Assembly: GCA_033391075.1 (NCBI GenBank)
Contig: JAWPMV010000001.1
Location: 4,588,001-4,652,000, forward strand
Origin: Bacteroidia bacterium
Lineage (GTDB): Bacteria > Bacteroidota > Bacteroidia > J057
DNA: 64,000 bases
Reading direction: 5' to 3'
The notes below the pieces were generated by a model. That model searched no databases. It saw only the letters and a program-made list of their open reading frames with translations, and was not told where the DNA came from. Of the stretch, positions 18,326 through 26,662 are shown one piece after another. The first letter of the stretch is position 1; each line of letters starts with the position of its first letter. A program made the translations under genes and the position numbers.

Positions 18326-19825
18326 TTAGAAAATGTGTTTATCTAGATAAAGTTGCTTTCCCAGAGACGAAATCTCCAGAATTGATATGGAATTCTTTCT
18401 CAAACTTTCAAGGAGAATTTCAGATTGGTTTATGACTTCTCTTTCCCACTCAACTTGTCCTAAGAGATTATACAGCCTAATTGTAATTTGTCCTTGAGGA
18501 AGATTGCTTATCAAGTAGTTTGATTGATCTCTTTGATAGACAATCCGTGGAGTGATCGGTATCCCTTGAATTTGCCTGACGAGCGAATAAGAAAAGCTTC
18601 CATCTATATCTACTTGTTTAATTCGATAAAAAAGTGGCCCAACATCGGGATTATCGTCGAGGTATTCATATTGGCGGATTCCGCTACTATTGCCCCTACT
18701 CAATACACTTCCTATCTCTGCAAAATTTCCAGAGGGACTTCGCCTTTCTATGATAAAACTTTCATTGTTGTATTCTTCTGCTACCTGCCATTTCAATTTC
18801 ACTTTTCCCCTAAATTCTTCCAGTTTGAGGTCCAGCCACCTCAGGGGTAAAGGAGGGTTTACGGAATTCACTTCAGCTGCACAGGAAAAGGCACAATCTT
18901 GCTCACATTTGGAACAACTACTCCCGCTGCATGTCACCGTGCAACCACAACTTCCGGCTCCGATATCATTTATATCATCCAGACCCCCATAATCGGATAC
19001 ATTTGCACTTTTATAGATGATCTGATTTCCGGAGGTATTAGAGGCAGGCGTTAGACTAAATGAAGAAGTAGAATTGGCCGATGGGATCTGACTAAAATTA
19101 ATGTAAAATACCCAGAATACGCCTCCGTTTCCGCAAGCCGTGCTATCTGCACAAACCTGAATCCCTTCGGAATTACAAGGAGCACAAATGGTTGCATCTC
19201 CCCCAGCTGCCGTATTGCAATCGCTAGTACCATAACAGCCGTCAACATTGTAGAGTTCTACATCGCCTCCTGCATTACTTGTACTTAGCTGGACTTCGTA
19301 TTCAAAACAAGGATTCCCACAAACAGCATTACCATCTGATCCTCCACAATTATTGTCTGAATCCATCAAAAAGCTAAAACCAAAAGCTCCGTTTATTTTG
19401 TTTGAAATTCGTAAGGCAAACGCGAGGTATTCATCTCCATTATCTGCGGTACCATCTGGATCGACAACACTGTAATAGGCATAGTCTGAGCCTCCATCAG
19501 TATCTGTCACGATATCTGTGTTTCCACAACCTCCTCCAGACGATAAATCATTATTAGGATCATTTCCAGGTAAAGGAGTCCAGCTTAAATCTGCACCCCC
19601 AGCTCCTGTTAGAACCTCAAATTCGGTAAACTCATTTCGACTCAGGGTATAACCCGAAGAAGAATAACTGGAAAAATATCCATCACTATTCGGATCAAGG
19701 GTGATGCTTGAACCTGTAAGAATCGCTCCAGGATCAGAACATGCTCCCTGACCAAAAGCAATCTGAACAAAAAATACACTACAAAGAACAAGTAAAATTA
19801 TAGGAAGCCGGCGAAAGGGGGGCAT
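18326..19825 (-). CDS. Large secreted protein with degenerate T9SS-type C-terminal module
   Basis: This 499-residue protein has a signal peptide ending near IAFGQ. The central part is rich in Gly, Asn, Asp, Ser and paired Cys, ending in a dense cluster (CGCTVTCSGSSCSKCEQDC). From about residue 325 it has the PPLPLRWLDLKLEE...LKWQVAEEYNNESFIIERR module seen before T9SS sorting domains, and the last 90 residues resemble a type A sorting domain without a clear final Lys/Arg motif. The same WLDF/ER module occurs in the 1016-residue protein at 31971. Likely secreted by type IX secretion; the function of the Cys-rich part is unknown. Confidence 0.72.
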   Translation of the reverse strand: MPPFRRLPIILLVLCSVFFVQIAFGQGACSDPGAILTGSSITLDPNSDGYFSSYSSSGYTLSRNEFTEFEVLTGAGGADLSWTPLPGNDPNNDLSSGGGCGNTDIVTDTDGGSDYAYYSVVDPDGTADNGDEYLAFALRISNKINGAFGFSFLMDSDNNCGGSDGNAVCGNPCFEYEVQLSTSNAGGDVELYNVDGCYGTSDCNTAAGGDATICAPCNSEGIQVCADSTACGNGGVFWVFYINFSQIPSANSTSSFSLTPASNTSGNQIIYKSANVSDYGGLDDINDIGAGSCGCTVTCSGSSCSKCEQDCAFSCAAEVNSVNPPLPLRWLDLKLEEFRGKVKLKWQVAEEYNNESFIIERRSPSGNFAEIGSVLSRGNSSGIRQYEYLDDNPDVGPLFYRIKQVDIDGSFSYSLVRQIQGIPITPRIVYQRDQSNYLISNLPQGQITIRLYNLLGQVEWEREVINQSEILLESLRKNSISILEISSLGKQLYLDKHIF

Positions 19826-19951
19826 GGAAATATTTTTGTGTAAAATAATTTTTACCTTAAAACTTTTTTCCGCCCAAAACGAATATTTCTAACCTCATTT
19901 TCTGGAAACCTGACTCCTTCTAAATTTTTACCGGAGAAAGGATTAATTCAT

Positions 19952-19959
19952 TAATTTTG
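19952..19959 (+). promoter_or_regulatory. -7 box directly before marR
   Basis: TAATTTTG matches TAnnTTTG and ends 4 nt before the ATG at 19964, so the transcript may be leaderless, as proposed for mrp and the GH3 gene. Confidence 0.5.
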
Positions 19960-19963
19960 CGGC

Positions 19964-20404
19964 ATGCTAGAGGAAAAAGGAAGTAAGATCTTTGGCGCCT
20001 ATCTGGATAGAACCATTAGAGTTGTGCGGCTCGACCTGATCCGAAGGTTCAAAGAGGTAGGAGCTGACATAACCCCGGAACAGTGGATCATACTCAGTAG
20101 ACTGGCCGAACAAGACGGACAATCCCAGTCTGAATTGGCAAATGGCAGTTTCAAAAACGCTCCTACCGTATCCAGGATCATTGACCTGCTTTGCGACAAA
20201 GGCCTAACGGTTCGCAAACGCTTTGGCAATGAGAAAAGGAGAAAAAAAATTCAACTCACAGATAAAGGCCGAGAAACCATTCAGCAAGTCCTTCCCGTTG
20301 TCATAGCAGCTCGCCAACAAGGCTGGGAAGGCTTATCTGATCAGGATTACCATGATTTCATTCGGATCATCAATACCATCTTCATGAATATTGGGGGGGA
20401 GTGA
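19964..20404 (+). CDS. MarR-family transcriptional regulator
   Basis: This 146-residue protein has the MarR winged-helix layout: an N-terminal dimerisation helix, a DITPEQWIILSRL start of the DNA-binding domain, the recognition helix near NAPTVSRIIDLL, and the wing KRFGNEKRRKKIQLTDKG with the conserved DxR-like turn shifted to NEKRR. Its ligand and targets are unknown. It stands alone, 153 nt before the haloperoxidase gene on the same strand, and a GTGTT hairpin repeat begins 4 nt after its stop. It might control that neighbour or the palindrome before hppD; both are guesses. Confidence 0.9.
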   Translation: MLEEKGSKIFGAYLDRTIRVVRLDLIRRFKEVGADITPEQWIILSRLAEQDGQSQSELANGSFKNAPTVSRIIDLLCDKGLTVRKRFGNEKRRKKIQLTDKGRETIQQVLPVVIAARQQGWEGLSDQDYHDFIRIINTIFMNIGGE

Positions 20405-20408
20405 AAAG

Positions 20409-20485
20409 AGGTATTCTGGTGTTCTCCTTTGTTTTTTTAATAGCCACAAGAACCCATGAACAGCATAACACGTGAACACGTATTA
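20409..20485. repeat. GTGTT-type hairpin repeat after marR
   Basis: GGTATTCTGGTGTTCTC on the left faces a right arm with CAAGAACCCATGAAC and AACACGTGAACACGTATT. It is an imperfect inverted repeat of the dispersed family, starting 4 nt after the marR stop. Confidence 0.5.
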
Positions 20486-20514
20486 AAAAGCGTGCATATT
20501 TCCTCATGAAGCTG

Positions 20515-20522
20515 TAAATTTG
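20515..20522 (+). promoter_or_regulatory. -7 box before the haloperoxidase-like gene
   Basis: TAAATTTG matches TAnnTTTG 35 nt before the ATG at 20558. No clear TTTG lies at 19-bp spacing. Confidence 0.35.
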
Positions 20523-20557
20523 TCCTTTGACCTAAAAACAACTGAATACAAATACCT

Positions 20558-21940
20558 ATGAAGCTCTCCGTGATCAGCCAAATTACAGCTTTGATCCTTC
20601 TACTGGGACTTAGTTTTTCCTGCAAGGAAAATCCCCAGACCTGGCAGACCAAAGAGAACTTTCAAGAATTAGCAGCCAATCCTGCTATTTTCCATAAAGC
20701 TGTCCAGAACCTTACCGATATCATTGTTCACGATATCTTCTCTCCGCCTGTAGCCAGTCGAGTTTATGCCTATCCCAGTATAGCTGCTTATGAAGTGATG
20801 CAACAAAGCCATGAGGATTATGTCAGTCTGGCCGGACAGGCACATGGTTTATCTGATGTTCCTCAAGCTCCGGAAGGCGAAGTTTGCTATCCCTTGGCTT
20901 CTATTCAGGCCTTTATGAAAGTAGGGGGACAATTGATCTTCTCCGCGGATAAAATGGCCGTCTTTGAAGAAGAAATGTATAAGAATTTTCAGGATGCAGG
21001 TGTGCCCTGGGAAGTTTACCAACGATCCATAAGCTTCGGCAATGCTGTGGGAGATCATATCCTGGAATGGTCCAATCATGACTTATATAAAGAAACTCGT
21101 ACCTATCCTCAGTACACTGTAAATGATTTGAAGGGACGCTGGACCCCTACTCCTCCGGACTATATGTCCGGAATTGAACCTCATTGGAACAAGATCAGAA
21201 CGTTCATCATTGACTCTGCTACTCAATTCGTTCCATTGCCTCCTACCAATTACGATATGGACAAAAGCTCCACTTTCTTCAAAGAGGTGATGGAGGTATA
21301 TAATATTGGAAGGAACCTTACGGATGAACAGGAAGAAATTGCCCAGTTCTGGGATTGTAATCCTTTTGCTACCACCCATGTAGGGCATGTGATGTTTGCG
21401 ACAAAAAAGATCTCTCCCGGAGGGCACTGGATCGGAATTGCAGGAATTGCTGCGAGAAAAGCGAAATGTGATTTCATGCAGACCAGCGAAACCTATGCAC
21501 GGGTATCCATCTCTTTGGCAGATGCGTTTATCAGTTGCTGGGATGAGAAATATCGTTCAAATCTCGTGCGACCTGAAACTGTGATCAATGAATTTGTAGA
21601 TGAAACCTGGGTGCCTTTGCTGCAAACCCCTCCTTTCCCGGAATATACCAGTGGACATAGCGTAATCTCTGCTTCTGCTTCTATCACCCTGACAGATCTC
21701 TTTGGAGAACCTTTTCCTTTTGCAGATTCTACCGAAGTGAAATATGGTCTTCCTGTGAGGTCTTATAATTCCTTTATTGAAGCTTCATTGGAAGCAGCTG
21801 TAAGTAGGCTATATGGTGGTATTCATTATCGTCCGGCTTGCGATATTGGAGTAGTACAGGGAAGAAAGGTAGGAAACTACGTTGTCGATCATCTTCATAC
21901 AAGAAAAGCAGATAATCAAATTTCTTCTATGGGTCAGTAG
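20558..21940 (+). CDS. Vanadium-dependent haloperoxidase / PAP2-superfamily lipoprotein
   Basis: This 460-residue lipoprotein (lipobox GLSFSC, Cys22) has the vanadate/phosphate-binding signature of the PAP2-haloperoxidase superfamily: KYRSNLVRP (K-x6-RP), TSGHS, and SRLYGGIHYRPACD with the conserved Arg and His. The spacing after the His (five residues before Asp) is longer than in classic PAP2 phosphatases and fits the haloperoxidase-like group. Members either oxidise halides with peroxide or hydrolyse phosphate esters; sequence alone does not decide. It acts outside the inner membrane. An SSS symporter gene follows on the same strand after a structured gap. Confidence 0.88.
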   Translation: MKLSVISQITALILLLGLSFSCKENPQTWQTKENFQELAANPAIFHKAVQNLTDIIVHDIFSPPVASRVYAYPSIAAYEVMQQSHEDYVSLAGQAHGLSDVPQAPEGEVCYPLASIQAFMKVGGQLIFSADKMAVFEEEMYKNFQDAGVPWEVYQRSISFGNAVGDHILEWSNHDLYKETRTYPQYTVNDLKGRWTPTPPDYMSGIEPHWNKIRTFIIDSATQFVPLPPTNYDMDKSSTFFKEVMEVYNIGRNLTDEQEEIAQFWDCNPFATTHVGHVMFATKKISPGGHWIGIAGIAARKAKCDFMQTSETYARVSISLADAFISCWDEKYRSNLVRPETVINEFVDETWVPLLQTPPFPEYTSGHSVISASASITLTDLFGEPFPFADSTEVKYGLPVRSYNSFIEASLEAAVSRLYGGIHYRPACDIGVVQGRKVGNYVVDHLHTRKADNQISSMGQ

Positions 21941-21978
21941 AATATGTGCGAAAGAATATATTTAAAAACTCAACTGAA

Positions 21979-22009
21979 TTTGTGAAATCCATTAATCGTA
22001 GTAATTTAC
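21979..22009 (+). promoter_or_regulatory. Candidate promoter of the symporter leader
   Basis: TTTG (21979-21982), exactly 19 bp, then TAATTTAC (22002-22009), which matches the -7 consensus at 4 of its 6 fixed positions. It would start a transcript near 22014, at the foot of hairpin 1. Confidence 0.35.
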
Positions 22010-22118
22010 TTCTGAATTCCGAAGGCCTATAGGGTTTCTGGAATTTAGAAAGACTACTACTCAATGCTCTATAAAAACTAATTACACCGGTTCAAATAAT
22101 ACTGAACGGGTGTTTTTT
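22010..22118 (+). promoter_or_regulatory. Structured leader with terminator hairpin before the SSS symporter
   Basis: Hairpin 1 is an 11-bp stem with one G-U pair, TTCTGAATTCC (22010-22020) with GGAATTTAGAA (22040-22050). Hairpin 2 is a terminator: ACACC and GTTCA (22084-22095) pair with TGAAC and GGTGT (22103-22113), followed by TTTTTTATTTTAT. Only 25 nt separate the terminator from the start codon, too little for a promoter, so the symporter transcript must cross it. TGAA and CCG of hairpin 1 could instead pair with CGG and TTCA of the terminator. It is either an attenuator or merely the end of the haloperoxidase transcript. Confidence 0.4.
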
Positions 22119-22143
22119 ATTTTATAACCTAGAAATTAATCAC

Positions 22144-23820
22144 ATGAACTTCACGCTGGACACCATAGATATTGTCATCATGATTCTCTATGCGGTCGCC
22201 ATGATCTGGTATGGATTGCGACACGCTAAACGAGAAAGCTCCGAGGATTACTTCCTGGCAGGTAGGAATATGATATGGCCTATAGTAGGAATCTCCCTCT
22301 TTGCAGCCAATATTTCCAGTACTACCCTGGTCGGACTGGCGGGAGATGCCTATAGTACCGGTATTTCTGTTTTCAATTATGAATGGTCGGCAGTGATCAT
22401 CCTGATCTTCTTCTCGATGTTCTTCCTGCCTTTTTATTTGAAATCCGGCGTCTATACCATGCCTGAATTTCTTGAAAAGCGTTTTGATGCCCGTTCGCGT
22501 TATTATTTTTCCTTCACTACCTTGATCGGGAATGTATTGATTGAAACGGCAGCTCCGCTTTATATTGGTTCCCTGATCTTTGAACAGGTCTTCCCGGAAG
22601 TTCCTTCCTGGGTCATCATTCTCCTTCTCGCCGTAGCTGCAGCTGCCTATACCATTCCCGGTGGTCTTTCCTCAGTGGTACATACCGAAGTGATACAGGC
22701 CATTCTGCTGATCATAGGTTCTATCATCCTTACTTTCTTTACCCTGGATGCTGTAGGCGGCTGGGATAATGTTCTGGCAGCGATGGAAAGTAAATTCCAG
22801 GGAGGGGAATTGAAAAACAGTCCGGATGATATGTTGAGTTTAATACGACCGATACAGGATTCGGCTGTACCCTGGACAGGACTTATCACAGGTATCCCCA
22901 TTTTCGGATTTTATTTCTGGGCCAATAATCAGTTCATGGTACAGAGAACCCTGAGCGCCAAAGACCTGAACCATGGTCGTTGGGGTGCACTCTTTGCAGG
23001 TTTCCTTAAACTGCCTGTGATCTTTATCATGGTACTACCCGGAACCATGGCCATCGCCATGCCGGAAGAAATATTCCCCACCCTTCCTTCTCCGGACCTT
23101 GTTTATCCTGCTTTGGTGTTTAACCTCTTACCAACGGTATTGAAAGGACTGGTTTTGGCAGGATTGCTGGCAGCTATGTCATCTTCCATTTCTGCTACCC
23201 TCAACTCTGCCTCCACCTTGATTACGATGGACTTTGTGAAAAAGATGAGGCCAGATATGAGTGGCAAGGAACTCGTAAGAGTAGGACAGATTGCTACTGT
23301 CGTATTGGTAATTCTGGCAGCTTTCTGGGCGCCCTTCATCAAAGAATTTGATACCCTTTTCAAATACCTCCAGCAAGTATTAACCTACCTCGCTCCACCT
23401 GTTGTTGCAGCTTTTATGTTGGGACTATTCTGGAAAAGGGCTAATGGGAATGGAGCCTTCGCAGGCTTTATGTTCGCAGCTGGTTTCTCGGTCTACCAAA
23501 TTTTGAATGCCGATAAGATATCAGAGTTTATGCATGGGATTCTCCCGGCTTTTGTGATGGGCGATGCCAGTACCGGTTATTCTATCCACTTTCTGCATGT
23601 TGCCTTTATTCTTTTTGTCTTATGCCTGATGGTAATTGTTGGAGTGAGTCTTGCTTCGGCTCCTCCACCCGCCGAAAAGACAGAAGCTATGACGTGGAGA
23701 AAAGAACTCTTCCAGCAAGAAACAGAAGACCTCAAAGCACTTCCCTGGTACCAGAATTACCGGATTCTATCTGTAATTCTATTGGCTATCACGGCTGTGA
23801 TTGTGGGTATGTTTTGGTAA
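22144..23820 (+). CDS. Sodium:solute symporter (SSS/SLC5 family)
   Basis: This 558-residue inner membrane protein has the SLC5 layout of about 13-14 transmembrane helices. It shows the SSS motifs ISLFAANISSTTLVG (with the sodium-site Ser/Thr stretch) and GLLAAMSSSISATLNSASTL, and a GRNMIWP segment in the first loop. SSS transporters couple sodium entry to uptake of sugars, amino acids, vitamins or anions. The sequence resembles the sugar/inositol-type subgroup of Bacteroidota, but the substrate is not certain. A strong terminator follows at 23838, and a structured leader precedes it. Confidence 0.93.
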   Translation: MNFTLDTIDIVIMILYAVAMIWYGLRHAKRESSEDYFLAGRNMIWPIVGISLFAANISSTTLVGLAGDAYSTGISVFNYEWSAVIILIFFSMFFLPFYLKSGVYTMPEFLEKRFDARSRYYFSFTTLIGNVLIETAAPLYIGSLIFEQVFPEVPSWVIILLLAVAAAAYTIPGGLSSVVHTEVIQAILLIIGSIILTFFTLDAVGGWDNVLAAMESKFQGGELKNSPDDMLSLIRPIQDSAVPWTGLITGIPIFGFYFWANNQFMVQRTLSAKDLNHGRWGALFAGFLKLPVIFIMVLPGTMAIAMPEEIFPTLPSPDLVYPALVFNLLPTVLKGLVLAGLLAAMSSSISATLNSASTLITMDFVKKMRPDMSGKELVRVGQIATVVLVILAAFWAPFIKEFDTLFKYLQQVLTYLAPPVVAAFMLGLFWKRANGNGAFAGFMFAAGFSVYQILNADKISEFMHGILPAFVMGDASTGYSIHFLHVAFILFVLCLMVIVGVSLASAPPPAEKTEAMTWRKELFQQETEDLKALPWYQNYRILSVILLAITAVIVGMFW

Positions 23821-23837
23821 AACAACTTAACAGAATC

Positions 23838-23870
23838 AAAAAGCCCGAATCCTGCGATTCGGGCTTTTTA
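23838..23870 (+). terminator. Terminator after the SSS symporter
   Basis: AAAAAGCCCGAATC pairs with GATTCGGGCTTTTT around a 4-nt loop; A and T tracts on both sides allow bidirectional termination. Confidence 0.9.
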
Positions 23871-23904
23871 TATTTTCAATACATGCTCCTAAGAAAAGCA
23901 GAGA

Positions 23905-24471
23905 TCAATGCTCTCTCTTAATGTCTCCGATCAGGACTTCCCAGAGTTCTATGCTTTCCTCGCCAAATTTTTTAAGCTGCTTTTGAAGCAATAATTGAGC
24001 ATTCAACTTTTCTATTTCCCCCGAGGATTTTGGCAGGCTAAAGGAAGCCTTTGCTCTATATCCATTTTCCCCTGACTCAAAAGGAGAACTAATTTCAATT
24101 TCTATAGATTCTTTTTTCTGGTAGGGGAATGATTGAGTGTTCAAAAATTCATCCAGGCTATTGAATTCCAACATAGCGCTTTCCCCTGAAACAAAAAGAT
24201 CTCTCAATTGATCCTCTACATGCTTCCTCAAACTTTCTTCCAAGTCTTTCGATTGTAGAAAAAAGGCCAGATCCAGAAAATCCTTTATTTTTTGCTTTCC
24301 CCTCTCCTCAAAAGTTTCCAATTGCATTCTTGAAAAGGAATTTCCCTGAAAACTGGCTTCCAATCTATCATAACTATCTGCAGCTCCCATGGAAGCATTT
24401 TGAGCATAGAAAAAACAGGGCATCACCAATCCCCATACACTCACGAGAAGATATTTCACTATTCTACTCAT
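23905..24471 (-). CDS. Small exported protein of unknown family
   Basis: This 188-residue protein begins with a signal peptide (MSRIVKYLLVSVWGLVMPCFFYAQ). The mature part is mostly helical, with an amphipathic C-terminal segment (LNAQLLLQKQLKKFGEESIELWEVLIGD), and no known domain is recognised. The frame is open further upstream, but the ATG at 24471 starts the signal and overlaps the upstream gene by 8 nt, which indicates translational coupling. It is probably a periplasmic partner of the membrane-anchored HTH-like protein encoded just upstream. Confidence 0.65.
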   Translation of the reverse strand: MSRIVKYLLVSVWGLVMPCFFYAQNASMGAADSYDRLEASFQGNSFSRMQLETFEERGKQKIKDFLDLAFFLQSKDLEESLRKHVEDQLRDLFVSGESAMLEFNSLDEFLNTQSFPYQKKESIEIEISSPFESGENGYRAKASFSLPKSSGEIEKLNAQLLLQKQLKKFGEESIELWEVLIGDIKREH

Positions 24472-25402
24472 CCCTATTCTCTTTTTGAATAAATCGCATA
24501 CTGACAATCTTTCCTTTATCATATTGGGTCTCCAGTACCTCGATCTGTCCCAGACTTTGGATAGGAGTCGTGAGCTTATTGATAAATTCTTCCTTATTGA
24601 AGAGTTCCATTCCCAAGGCATTATTCGGAGATACCTGAAAAACCCTTGCGTGCTCAGCAAAAATTTCAGCCAGTATATCTCTACGCTTCTTCCAGTCTTC
24701 TTCTTTATTGCTAGAAAAATAATGGATCATCATGGCATAATCATCCGAACGCAAATCAATGTCCTCGCTTCCGTTTGAACCCTCCAGCTCCCGAAGGATT
24801 GTATCACTATGATAATAGGGAGCAGAAACGACGAATCGCAGTTCTCTTGCCGCTGCCTTTACCTTCAAACAACCTTTCTTATCACAATTCAGCTTCCTCG
24901 GGCTCTGTCCTTCCTCTAGCAAAACCACTTCCAGGAGAGGATCTATAATACTTTCTCCTGTTGTCCCGTCCTTAAAACAAAAACTGTAGGTCTTCTCAGG
25001 ACCAGAAAAGGCCCAAATGCTCAATCCACAAATCGCCAGGAATATTCCTATAAGGGGCAAAAGCCATTTTTTATTTCCGAGAGTCAATGATGAGTCTGAC
25101 AGTGCAAGCCCTTTATGCTGATAGTTAAACTCCTGCCAGCTCTTGTAGCCGGCATATTCACTCAGCAAATTGAGCATATCGATGCGAGGCAGTCGCTTGT
25201 TTTCCCGCTCACGCATATGGGTATAAAACCACTTTTCACTGATCCTCCCCTTCACCTGCGTCTGCAAATCTTCCTGAAAATTGAGAATATCCTGCCCCTT
25301 CCATTCATGGATGGAACGATCACAAGCAGGCTGTCTTTCTTTAAAGACTTTTTCCACCTCCTTTTTCAGCTGCTGAAAGTACAAGACGTCTTGCTCTTGC
25401 AT
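24464..25402 (-). CDS. Predicted membrane-anchored HTH-like protein with periplasmic sensor region
   Basis: This 312-residue protein has a cytoplasmic N-terminal region of about 110 residues. Within it, ISEKWFYTHMRERENKRLP and LNLLSEYAGYKSWQEFNYQH resemble an HTH-like module common in Bacteroidota. One transmembrane helix follows at about 123-145 (KWLLPLIGIFLAICGLSIWAF), then a C-terminal part with a FCFKDGTTGESIIDPLLEVVL stretch, probably a small beta domain in the periplasm. This layout suggests a one-component transmembrane regulator, though it could be a signalling protein that does not bind DNA. The ATG at 25402 is preferred to the longer frame. Divergent to it is a SIMPL-like gene. Confidence 0.6.
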   Translation of the reverse strand: MQEQDVLYFQQLKKEVEKVFKERQPACDRSIHEWKGQDILNFQEDLQTQVKGRISEKWFYTHMRERENKRLPRIDMLNLLSEYAGYKSWQEFNYQHKGLALSDSSLTLGNKKWLLPLIGIFLAICGLSIWAFSGPEKTYSFCFKDGTTGESIIDPLLEVVLLEEGQSPRKLNCDKKGCLKVKAAARELRFVVSAPYYHSDTILRELEGSNGSEDIDLRSDDYAMMIHYFSSNKEEDWKKRRDILAEIFAEHARVFQVSPNNALGMELFNKEEFINKLTTPIQSLGQIEVLETQYDKGKIVSMRFIQKENRDE

Positions 25403-25564
25403 GATAGCGAATATACAAATCTCCTTTCCTATATCGTGCTTCCAAAACAATTGTAAAAGGATTTACAAGGCATTTACAGGGAATTTTCCGGGCCTTCTTT
25501 TCTGAGGCTTGCAAATTGGAGGCAAAACACAAAAAAATTTATGTACACATTAAATCGAAGAATC

Positions 25565-26551
25565 ATGAAAAATTTCCTCATTGCTTTTGGTATTCTCTTT
25601 TCCTTCATATTGCTCCCTGCTCAGAATTCCGGCAATATCAATTACCAGAGCAGTAATAATATCAATCAGAGCATCCGGCTTCCAGACAACAACATAGGAA
25701 GCAATTTTGGCAATCGATATGAATTGATTGCTCAAAGCAAGGGTCTCTATAATCTAAAGGCTGATCATTACGTAGCCATTTTCAATATCGTTCAGATTGC
25801 AAAAGGAGCCGAAGAAGTCAATCAGTTGATGGATAGCCGAATTGAAAAAGTAGCTGAGCAAGTAAAGGCACTTTCAGATACCCGTATGCATGTCGATATG
25901 CTTTCTTTTGTACCCGTATATGAATATGAAGTAGAAAAGAAAGTATTTAGCAAAAAGACCTACAATGAAATCCCAACGGGTTTCGAACTCAAGAAAAACC
26001 TTCATATCGAATACCAGGATCCAGAGGTACTAAATAAACTGATCAGTATTTGTGCAGGGGCCGAGATTTATGATATGGTGCGGGTGGATTATCTATCTCT
26101 GGAAATGGAAAAGGCCCGCAAAGAGCTTCGAGCCAAAGCAAAGAAGGAGATTTTGGAGAAAATGAGTTTTCAAGCTGATTTGCTAGGGATAAAGATCGAC
26201 ACCCTGGAAAAAGAGTTCGCAGAGAACTTCCGTGTCATTTATCCAGTAGAAGCCTATCGTTCCTACCAGGCTTTTTCAAGCCCCACCCTTTACCTCACCA
26301 AAAATGCCCAGGTAAACCATCAGGCAAAATCCCGAACGCTCTACTACCAACCGATTATGGACAAGGAATTTGACTTTGTTTTCAACCCCATAATGGTCGA
26401 ACCCAATATCCAAATCCTCTACGAATTGAAGGTGAAAGTTCATCGCCTCCCTAAAGCAGCTCCACAGGTTCGGGAGATCGTCAAAAAGGAGAGAGAGTAT
26501 TATCTACTCAATCCCAATGGAGAAATCAAGTCAGTACAGTTACAACCTTAG
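25565..26551 (+). CDS. SIMPL/DUF541-like secreted protein
   Basis: This 328-residue protein has a signal peptide (MKNFLIAFGILFSFILLPAQ). Its mature part resembles SIMPL-domain proteins: YNLKADHYVAIFNIVQIAKGAEEVNQLMDSRIEKV near the start, followed by a long helical stretch rich in Lys, Glu and Ala and a second beta-rich part. SIMPL proteins are periplasmic or surface proteins linked to envelope stress, with no single biochemical role. A second ATG 24 nt upstream is possible, but the signal begins at 25565. It is divergent from the membrane HTH-like gene, with about 160 bp between them, and may be its target. Confidence 0.62.
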   Translation: MKNFLIAFGILFSFILLPAQNSGNINYQSSNNINQSIRLPDNNIGSNFGNRYELIAQSKGLYNLKADHYVAIFNIVQIAKGAEEVNQLMDSRIEKVAEQVKALSDTRMHVDMLSFVPVYEYEVEKKVFSKKTYNEIPTGFELKKNLHIEYQDPEVLNKLISICAGAEIYDMVRVDYLSLEMEKARKELRAKAKKEILEKMSFQADLLGIKIDTLEKEFAENFRVIYPVEAYRSYQAFSSPTLYLTKNAQVNHQAKSRTLYYQPIMDKEFDFVFNPIMVEPNIQILYELKVKVHRLPKAAPQVREIVKKEREYYLLNPNGEIKSVQLQP

Positions 26552-26561
26552 TTGACAGAAA

Positions 26562-26590
26562 GGGGGCAAAATTTGTCCCCTTATTTTTTC
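26562..26590 (+). terminator. Terminator after the SIMPL-like gene
   Basis: GGGGGCAA and TTGTCCCC form a stem with one G-U pair around AAT, followed by TTATTTTTT. Confidence 0.75.
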
Positions 26591-26662
26591 CCCTATATAC
26601 TAGAACCAACTTCCCCAGAATCCGTTATTTTGAGCATACACATCTTATAAAAGCTCAACATC

